Below, in pieces: positions 56,291 to 64,000 of a stretch of 64,000 bases of DNA. Source of the stretch: Saccharum officinarum (lineage: Eukaryota > Streptophyta > Magnoliopsida > Poales > Poaceae); the NCBI GenBank assembly GCA_020631735.1, contig CM036231.1:7715831-7779830 (forward strand), written 5' to 3'. Within the stretch, counting starts at the first letter, position 1. Every line of letters starts with the position of its first letter. The position numbers and the translations under genes were made by a program. A model generated the notes under the pieces. That model did not search any database and was not told the origin of the DNA. It worked only from the letters and a program-made list of their open reading frames with translations.

Positions 56291-59200
56291 CGGCGGTCGA
56301 TGGCGCGGGCCGGCCTTGCGAGCCACACGAGGCGGACATGGGCATTATCCTTGGAGCCGCCACCATCGCATCACCCAGCCTCTTCCCTCCGAGGCGATAC
56401 GACAGGCGGCACACCTCCGAGCTTCCATGTCCTGTTTTTTTTAACGGTCTTGCCCTTTGCTCAGTGCTTTTCTTGGTTCGCAGAAGATGAGTCATGGAGG
56501 AAGGAGGGCTGCAGACCTACAGTGCGGCGTTGCAGCGGAGCTGCGGCGCGTGCTTGTGGTGCTTGGATCTGTGCGTACTACGCTTGGTCTGGTAAGGTTT
56601 TCCTCATGGTAGGATTCTTGAAGTAGCGGTGTTCTCATCATTCAATAGGTCCTAGTTCGCATAAGAGGGGCCGTCCCACAGGCACTTGGAGGAGCGCTCA
56701 CTTAATGGCCACGGAGTGCTCGAGGACCTGCCGAGTGGATTTTTTGTTCTTTGCATCTCCCATTCACTTCGTAAGACCCGTCTTTCGTGCATAATTTTTT
56801 TCTGCGTTTGTTAATACAATGGATTGAAGTTCTAGTTTTGCTTTATTCCTGCCTTTTTAGGTCCTGCGTTTGCTAATCGAGGATTCGAGTTGTGGGGTTG
56901 TACCAGGTGTGAGCAACTAGCTGTGGTGGTGGCACACCTGCAGGCCATGGCAGTGGCGGTTGTCTGTGTAGCAGCCGGAAGCAAGGAAGAAGCTAGGCAG
57001 CGGAATATATGGACGTGGCTGCCTGCGTAGCAGTGCTGTTGCAACATCGAGGTATTTTGATTTCCTACCCCTTTTTCTTTGGTCGTATTTGCTGGTACCA
57101 GGCGTGAGCTAGTTTGTGTTGATGATGCTTTTGGGAGCAATTATTAATTTGTATCGTGTTTGAATTCTTATTAGCTTAATCTGATGCCTGTTGCATCCAT
57201 TTTTTTCACAGACTGGGCACCTGCTATGGAAGACATCCTCGGTGAATGCAAGGTATTTCCACACATTTATTCTACCTACACATACACATACACATGCGTG
57301 CATAGTTCACGCGCAATGTGCGCTTACACTTTTTTGCAAGGTTGGCTCAGCACTTCAGCCAATGGTGAAGATGATTCTTTTCCTCCTGCTGTAGCTGAGA
57401 GGCAGCACAAGGAAATATTGTGTTCCAAAATGCAAAATGAAAGGACAATGCTGCTGAATAAGAGCAGTAACCAGTAGAGCGCTAGAGCTAGACAATTTAT
57501 GCTTCCTATTTGTCGTCACAAGATAGGTTCAAGTGGTTTATGCTAATACATCTCTTTTCTCAATTGATCCTTGCTAACAACTAACACTACACTAGTGTAG
57601 AGCCCTTACTGCTAAATAGATCTGCATTATCATGGTGTATGAATGACTTCAAGTATTTATTGTCCGCTTGCAGGTCTTGGTTCGTGGCCCGCCGGAGAAA
57701 GGAGAGGGGTTTGAGTAATTTCAGAGAGAGCATTTTGGTCTATTTTTTTACTCCCATGCTTGCTTATTTGCACTTCCAAGTTTTTGGAGCCCTACTACAC
57801 AGAGCTACTAGTTTTCAATATTCCATTCTCAGTTATCACTGCCTCAGTTGACCAAGCTTTGGTGCTATCATGAACTATAGTGCCTGGTAAGTCCCTTCTA
57901 TGGTATGTGACTTCCATTTAAATGAACAATTGTTAGCTGTCCATAATTTGTTTTAGATTTAATTTGCACTGACTGTTCTGTAAAGAAAAAATGAATAAGG
58001 CTTCTGTACCCAATGCATCAACAATTACTGAAAAATAACATTCCTCTTTTCTTCTTTTTATTGCTTCTCTATATCTAATAACCTAAAAGCAACCATTCCA
58101 CTACAATTTTCATTATGATCTGTCATATACATTTTTGCCCTGCCAGTGATTGATCTTTGGTGGAAGCTCAGAAAATAATTAGTCCTTTTTTCTGACCTGC
58201 ATGTTTTGGTCCAATGAAATTGGTATGCCTAGTCACTAAGGACATGACTTATCTTATTTAGTTTCCTCAGAGGCTGTAGCTTATGCCGCTTGCACTCTAG
58301 TACAATGAGGATTGATAGGGTTGGGTTTGGTATTTGTTAGCGTGAGATACCATTGTTTTCTTGGCATCCCCTACCAGTCTCATAATATTCATGTCCTTGT
58401 TTTGCATAAACACTGGGTTTTTTAAACATAATCAAGCATTGATGTTAAGCTGATGTCTTCTTTCATATCTATGGTCCTGCATATCCTGAAACTGCTATAT
58501 ATAGACTGTATTACACCTATATATTTTGGAGGACGACACTCAAGTTAGTGTTTACATGGTGCTGCTAGCACATGTATGCAATAACATCTTTTAATTATGT
58601 ACAGAAACTGGCCATTTTGGCTTGCTCTGCCATCTTTTAGCATATCAGTGCACAACCTAGAGATCATGTTTCAGGAATGCATCTTTATGCTGCTCTCCCT
58701 TCCCTCTCCCTTCCCCTTGTTTAATTTTCTTTTAAACAATTTTTCTCCTGGTAACCCATACTAAACTGCTGCTCTCCCTTCCCTCCTCCCCTTCCTCTCC
58801 TGAATTCCCTACACCAAGGTAAAGTAGCACATTTTGAGAAACTATTTATAGAACTGAAACAATATAAAACTACAAGCAAAGATGGCTTAGTCTTGATCTA
58901 TATCCCTTTTATAGTTATATTTTCATGACAGGGTTCCATCCTCTCTACATCAGTTTGCTTGTGTATTGTTCAGTCAATGTGTTAGAGCATAGTTCCCAAA
59001 GATCTGCTCTACATTTTAGCCACCTACCTCACCTTCTTAGTAAGTTGTTTTTACTTTGAGTGCCAGCTTGTATTACTGGACTGCAACTTGAATTTTGTTG
59101 ATCACTCTTTAGGAATTGACTTGCTGGTTTACTAATTTACGTAGTTACTTTCCATTTCCAAATAGTATTTATAAGCACCAGTGGATGATGCAATAAAGCA

Positions 59201-60590
59201 ATATAGTAAAAACAGGCGATGAGACTTTCAGCTAGCACTGTTCCTCTGCTTTTGAAGAGATTAGGTAACTGCTAATATCACCTCTTTCCTTTTGTTTCGA
59301 TTTTGCAACCTATGAGCAAAAGGGAGGAACTTTATTCCCCTTTGTTGGTTTAGAAGTGTGTGTCCATAGAATGAACTTTATTGTTTTGTCAACAATGAGC
59401 AAGGATTAGCTTTACTGCTTTAGTTTCTTGCTGTGAAAAAAGGTGAATTCAAATTCAAACTTTAATTCTCTTGCAGAAGCATATCTAAACTTTATTTTAG
59501 AAATATTGTCTACCTGGCAATAAAATTATTCAATGTTATATAACAGATGTTTTCCTTGCTAATATAAAGATTAGACATTGTGACTTCTTTTTTTCTTGGA
59601 TTGTTTCAGTATCCATATGGAGAAAGCTAAGAATAGTAAACTTTAGGGGTATATAAAATGGTAAATTTTGGAAATAAACAGTAAGTGTCCAGGATTAATA
59701 TGGTGTCTGGTTATAATCTTTTTTTTTTGCACGCATGCATGTTGATTTCATTTGTCCATCTATTTGGCTTGCAATTTCTTTCAAAACCAGGTATATATGC
59801 GACCTAGCAGTACAAAAGGAAAAACAGTGTTGCTTTCAGTTACAGTCGCTATGCTTGAGGTTACAATTGTTCCACTCTACATGTCACTGGGTGTGCCACC
59901 ATTCATCAAGCATGAGCATAAGAGAACTCTATCAAGCCTTGCTCTGCTCCTCACATGTTGTAACTTAAATTCATTAGATTTATTACCATGTAACGAAACA
60001 GATTGTTTTCATTATTGAACAACACAGGGTTTCACATAGCTTCTAAACACATGTTGCTACAATTGTTTAACAATTTGTTGTCCTATAGAGACCCTTGACG
60101 ATTTCAGTATACTTATGTTCCATGGTGTATAACTGCTTCCTAAGATTTAATACTACATCAAATACACAATACCTTATGAATTATTGGTGCATTATCTTGT
60201 GTTTGGTCAATTGGTATATATAATCATAGTTGATCTACGCGCACATGGGGGTGCACAAATTACTAGTATGACTAAATTCCCACAACGATCCGGCGAGTGC
60301 TTGGAAGTTATCGATCAAGACTTAAATGTGATCGCAACAACTTGTCATGAAGATATTTCAAAATAGAACTAGAGCTGGATATGGTTAATTTGACAGTTTT
60401 CCCCTGCAAAAACTTATCTTAGTACATGTTCAGGTAATTGAAAGTTTTCAATTAGACCTTTGTATACCAAATAACTAAGCTATAAATGCTTATGCTCTAA
60501 ATTCAGTGAACTGTAATGCCATATCATCTCATTATTATAAGGAAATTGATTTGTTTGATGTCAAATGTTAAAATTACTTTTGAGTATGGT
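56291..60590. other. Long stretch without a recognisable gene
   Basis: GC-rich to about 56560, then AT-rich. Short plus-strand frames (57184-57477, 57639-57851, 59735-60018, 60184-60366) have no family resemblance and no convincing exon chain. It could hold a non-coding RNA, but the sequence alone does not show one. Confidence 0.5.
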
Positions 60591-60596
60591 GGCATA

Positions 60597-60887
60597 GGCC
60601 AGTCTCAGTGAGAGTTTCACTATAGTTTCATTTGCATTTAATAGCCTGCCACATATGCACTTTTGATGATATGGCAATATTTTAATAAAGAGAGAAGAAT
60701 TGAGTTTTATGGAGATAAAACTCTCTTGGCATAGTTAACAACTCTCTGAGTCATAGAATTAAATGTCTATAAAACTATGAAATGAAACTTTTCATTGAGA
60801 GTGAGTGTTTCGTCCAAGTTTTATTTCATTATATATGACATGGCACTCTTCGAAACAACAAAATGAAACTCTCCACTGAGACTGGCC
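60597..60887. mobile_element. MITE of the GGCCAGTCTCAGTGAGAGTTTCA family (291 bp)
   Basis: The terminal repeats GGCCAGTCTCAGTGAGAGTTTCA and TGAAACTCTCCACTGAGACTGGCC are inverted copies. The flanks are ATA and TAA, so the expected 3-bp duplication has probably changed on one side. Confidence 0.82.
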
Positions 60888-61104
60888 TAAGTAACATCGA
60901 TGCATCTATATTTAAATGAATAAGTATACACTTAATTACTGGATCGGTGGATCTAAAGGTGTATACGAGTAGACAGAATGCCCAGGCACCGCACACTGAC
61001 ATGGCAAGGTGATACCACGTGATATACTGATAGTACACACATGAATATTGTAGCGCTACATCTCATTGTAGTCGTCAGATCGCCACGAGATCAATCTGTT
61101 TTTT

Positions 61105-61416
61105 TCATGGATCTACAGCCTTGGACGCCGCGTTGAAGGCCATTTCCATCGCGGTGGTGGCCGCGGACAGCACGTCGGCCTCCCCGTACCAGCCCACGGC
61201 CGCGCCCATCACGGCGTCGAGGTGACCCTCGGCGACCTCCGCGGCCGTCTCGGTGGCGCGGGCCGCGGCCTCGTGCTCTGCCTCAGCCACCGCCCACGAC
61301 GCGAGCGCCCCGCTCTCGAAGAGCGCCAAGATGCCGTCCAGCCTCGCCGGGTCGAAGCCCCGGTCGTCCAGGGCCATGTCGGCGAGCACGGAGAGCTGCT
61401 CGAAGAGCGCGTCCAT
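61105..61416 (-). CDS. Small Ala/Glu-rich protein (103 aa), unknown function
   Basis: The single-exon frame runs from ATG 61416 to TGA 61105-61107 and is GC-rich (strong G/C third positions) in an otherwise AT-rich area. A TATA box stands at a sensible distance. The protein is acidic and probably alpha-helical (DALFEQLSVLADMALDDRGF, LASWAVAEAEHEAAARATET) with no signal peptide or membrane segment. I do not recognise a domain. The coding bias and the TATA box favour a real gene over a chance frame. Confidence 0.65.
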   Translation of the reverse strand: MDALFEQLSVLADMALDDRGFDPARLDGILALFESGALASWAVAEAEHEAAARATETAAEVAEGHLDAVMGAAVGWYGEADVLSAATTAMEMAFNAASKAVDP

Positions 61417-61481
61417 GTGTGGCCACTGGCCAGTGCCCTGTTATTGCGTGCTCGTCCTGGTGTTCATCGCCCTCCCGCCAC

Positions 61482-61489
61482 TTTATATA
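61482..61489 (-). promoter_or_regulatory. TATA box of the small gene
   Basis: TATATAAA on the minus strand lies 66 bp upstream of the ATG at 61416, leaving about 35 nt for a 5' UTR. Confidence 0.7.
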
Positions 61490-61671
61490 CGAGAAGGGTG
61501 GAGGATATATGCTACGCTTGCGGAATAGGAGATTCGAGCACGAGTGCACGACGGTTGCGGACTAGCAGTTGCAATTGCAATGCCTTTCGGTGAGTGAGGA
61601 ACCGAGGATCGTCCTTTTCCGCAAATTTCACGAGGAGGAGAATAGTCCAGCACTCTGCTCCGGAGCCTTTA

Positions 61672-62027
61672 CGCCGGTCTCAATGGTCATCAGAGTTTCA
61701 CGAACATTAATTACGATGATATGGCACCATATTAATAAAGAGAGATGATAAAAGTTTTATAGGAGTAAAGAGTTTTAGACCAGTCTCAGTGAGAATTTCA
61801 TGGCTCAATTTCCAACCCACTCGTATTTTGGAAACTCCCTATTCCCATAAAACTTTCATCATCTCTCTCATCATCAATACAGTATCATGTTAGCATATTT
61901 AATGCTCATGAAACTCTATGAAACTCTCACTGAGGATGGTCTTACAAGGATGAAACTCTTCTGCACTGTTTTTAAAATTTAGATGTGTTTCCAAAATAGT
62001 AACATGAAATCTCCACTGAGACTGGCC
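61672..62027. mobile_element. Tourist-type MITE (outer copy) with TTA duplication
   Basis: It begins CGCCGGTCTCAATGGTCATCAGAG, ends CTCCACTGAGACTGGCC, and is flanked by TTA (61669-61671 and 62028-62030). It belongs to the family at 60597-60887. A second copy is inserted inside it. Confidence 0.85.
61778..61941. mobile_element. Tourist-type MITE (inner copy), nested, TTA duplication
   Basis: GACCAGTCTCAGTGAGAATTTCA and TGAAACTCTCACTGAGGATGGTC are the inverted ends. TTA flanks both sides (61775-61777 and 61942-61944). It lies entirely within the outer MITE. Confidence 0.88.
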
Positions 62028-62030
62028 TTA

Positions 62031-62459
62031 TAACACCGGTAAAGTACAGAGATCTTTGTTTCAAAAAAAAAGTACAGAGATCTTGTTTCACTGCCTGACT
62101 GGTGTAATCTGCAGTAACTTTAATCAGTTGGAATAGCGCATCGTTGGATCACATCACGAACTAAGCAACCAGTTAGCTCCTAAGTTGCTCGAGACGGCTG
62201 CATTGCATTTTTTCCTTCCTTTGGATGGTCTGTTATAATTATATTTTAGATTAATTTTTGTTACTATTTATTCTGTAATATAAGTGGTCTATTTTTTTAG
62301 ATACGAGAGATAATGATGAATTTATTCTCTTTATTTAAAAAGACAGTCCAATGATGAATGAACATTCGCAAAGTATGCCAATTCAATTCGTGTGCTGAGT
62401 TTGTTATTCATATATCTTTTTCTCACTGAATTACACTTTTAAAGAATGGGTGCCACGTT
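62031..62459. other. Intergenic, no gene recognised
   Basis: AT-rich with no coding or repeat signature beyond a duplicated AAAGTACAGAGATCTT. Confidence 0.5.
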
Positions 62460-63694
62460 CAGTGGCGTAGCCAGGATTTATAGTTATGGTGGTCCATTGT
62501 CTAAATTTTTTTAACTGCTGTAAATTTAACATGTCCATACACAAATATATGAATCATAAACACAATTAATTATAGAAAGGACATACATAGTTCATAAAAT
62601 AGATAAGTACTATATCTTTCTTAACATAGAATTGAAATATTACATACCCATAATAGTTGAAGAACAATATGTTTCAATATCACCACTCCTCTTCATGTTT
62701 CAAAAATTTTGCAAGATAATTATATAATGTTTCAATATATCAAACCAATAATCCAATACTAGATAAAAAATCATATATTGAAATAAAATAATTCAGTATT
62801 GCACTTGCAGAAAAAAAAATCAGTTTTGCATACCCTATGACTTGTGGTACAGATGGCAGATCACTGACCATATATTGAAATTGAAGAAACTGAAAGGAAA
62901 GGAAGAAACATGAGTATGTTCTTGTGACTAAGGCAGCGTTTAGTTGGGGAATTTTTTTTTTGTCACATCGGATGTTTCGTAGGATGTCGGAAGATATTTT
63001 TGGATACTAATAAAAAAACTAATTACATAGTTCGCCTGGAAACCGCGAGACGAATTTATTAAACCTAATTAAGCCGTCATTAGCACATGTGGTGATGTGG
63101 GTTACTGTAGCACTTAAGGCTATTCATGGACTAATTAGGCTTAAAAGATTCGTCTCACGATTTTCCACCAAACTGTGCATTTAGTTTTTTTCGTCTACGT
63201 TTAGTACTCCATGCACGTGTCCAAACACTCGATGTTATTGTAGAATCTAAAAATTTTTGGGAACTAAACCAGGCTTAAAGGAGAATAGGGATAGACGGGT
63301 AGGGCAGCAGCCAGCGGGCTAAAGCTTTGGCTAAGCAGTTTAGTCTTGGAGTTGCTAGGATTCAGAGTACCTGCTGCCTACTAGGCTGCTGCTTTGCGCT
63401 TGCCGATGTCGGAGCCCGATGCTCGATCAGATGGCTATGCTCGGCACCGGCGCCGGCAGTAGTTGCGTCGAGGCCGTCAAGTCGTCAACCGACCCCATGA
63501 TTTCACCGCACACACGCGAGAGACACAAAGGATTCGTTGGGCAGTAGACGAACAGACGGCGCCATGGCGGAATGCGGAAGGTTGTGAGGCAATGAGCGAG
63601 TCCTGACTCTACCCATGGGCCTTGGTTGGGCCGAGCATAGGGTGGTCCGCGGCCCACAGGACCACCCTATAACTCTGCCCCTGGCTGCATTCAC
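62460..63694. mobile_element. Possible hAT-type element with a nested Tourist MITE
   Basis: The left end CAGTGGCGTAGCCAGGATTTATAG and a degraded right end near 63640-63694 (inverted AGCCAGGGGCAGAGTTATAGGG) share ATAG-TTATGGTGGTCC / GTTATAGGGTGGTCC. The target duplication is not clear. No transposase is visible. Confidence 0.4.
62932..63275. mobile_element. Tourist-like MITE (344 bp), TAA duplication
   Basis: The ends GGCAGCGTTTAGTT and AACTAAACCAGGCT are flanked by TAA (62929-62931 and 63276-63278). It shares the interior ATCGGATGTTTCGTAGGATG and CTAATTACATAGTTCGCC with the truncated copy at 18648-18972. Confidence 0.85.
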
Positions 63695-64000
63695 ACGCAC
63701 CAGCGCACACAACATGTCTAGTATAAGTACAAAGTATAACTTGCTCCACAAATTCTCATATATACGTGCATCGTGGAATCAATGAACCAGTAGTCGCACG
63801 TAATCTCTACCCCTAATAAAACATTGAAACAGGGAATCGTCCACACACTCCTTCGCCCCGCCCACGACCAACGCATGCCGACTCCTTCGCCCCGCCCGCT
63901 CCCGCACCCTCCCCACATCCACCGGCGCCAGAAGCCTCCACGTCATCGATCCATGGCACCCCGACATCCCCCATCAGCGCTCGGCCTGCCCGTCCCTCCT
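63695..64000. other. Window end, no gene recognised
   Basis: It turns C-rich at the end (CTCCTTCGCCCCGCCC repeated at about 63848 and 63880). It may approach a neighbouring gene outside the window. Confidence 0.4.

Noticed and set aside
56014..56490. Plus-strand 158-codon frame
   Set aside because: It spans the end of a transposable element and a GC-rich tandem repeat.
60184..60366. 60-codon frame with VDLRAHGGAQITSMTKF
   Set aside because: I could not match it to a family and the surroundings show no exon chain.

Overview
This is nuclear DNA from a grass (Poaceae, probably a panicoid such as sorghum, sugarcane, Miscanthus or a relative). Multi-exon plant genes lie in a dense field of MITEs and nested transposons. 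The plastid-derived insert is grass-like: clpP has no introns, rps18 carries heptapeptide repeats, and the order is rpl33-rps18-rpl20-rps12(5' exon)-clpP-psbB. There is one 100-N assembly gap. No operon, CRISPR or bacterial feature is present.

Layout. 0.2-1.8 kb: an intact single-exon mitochondrial-type PPR gene (minus). 4.5-5 kb: the 3' end of an RTE-type LINE. 6.5-9.3 kb: a hAT transposon with about 260-bp terminal inverted repeats and a transposase broken by two in-frame stops. 10.3 kb: a nuclear tRNA-Glu(UUC). 12-14.1 kb: two hAT-type elements with perfect 8-bp target duplications and a Tourist MITE. 14.6-20.9 kb: two divergently oriented UDP-glycosyltransferase genes of UGT73 type. The left copy (minus) is a recent pseudogene and the right copy (plus) is intact. 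21.2-28.8 kb: plastid DNA in the nucleus (NUPT) whose psbB copy is split by a 2.3-kb TG...CA element. 29-36.5 kb: MITEs, a tandem-repeat field with the N gap, and fragments of the same TG...CA family.

37.3-52.2 kb (minus): a large gene that I could resolve into 18 exons with consistent phases and GT-AG borders. It encodes a 1,412-residue nuclear protein with two PHD + extended-PHD zinc-finger modules. Its introns hold a nested gypsy remnant, a Pack-MULE with a captured RBR (ARIADNE-type) E3 ligase fragment, a Stowaway MITE, and a young short-LTR copia derivative only 43 bp upstream of a 3' splice site. The position expected for its start codon reads GTG, not ATG, in good Kozak context.

54.0-56.1 kb: a second full-length TG...CA element with 5-bp target duplications. 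56-60.6 kb: no recognisable gene. 61.1-61.5 kb: a small GC-rich single-exon gene (103 aa, unknown function) with a good TATA box. 60.6-63.7 kb: Tourist-type MITEs, one inserted inside another of the same family.

The genes are unrelated neighbours rather than a pathway, apart from the UGT pair. The strongest leads are the nested architecture of the PHD gene, its non-AUG start, the cargo of the copia and MULE elements, and the palindrome-rich TG...CA family.
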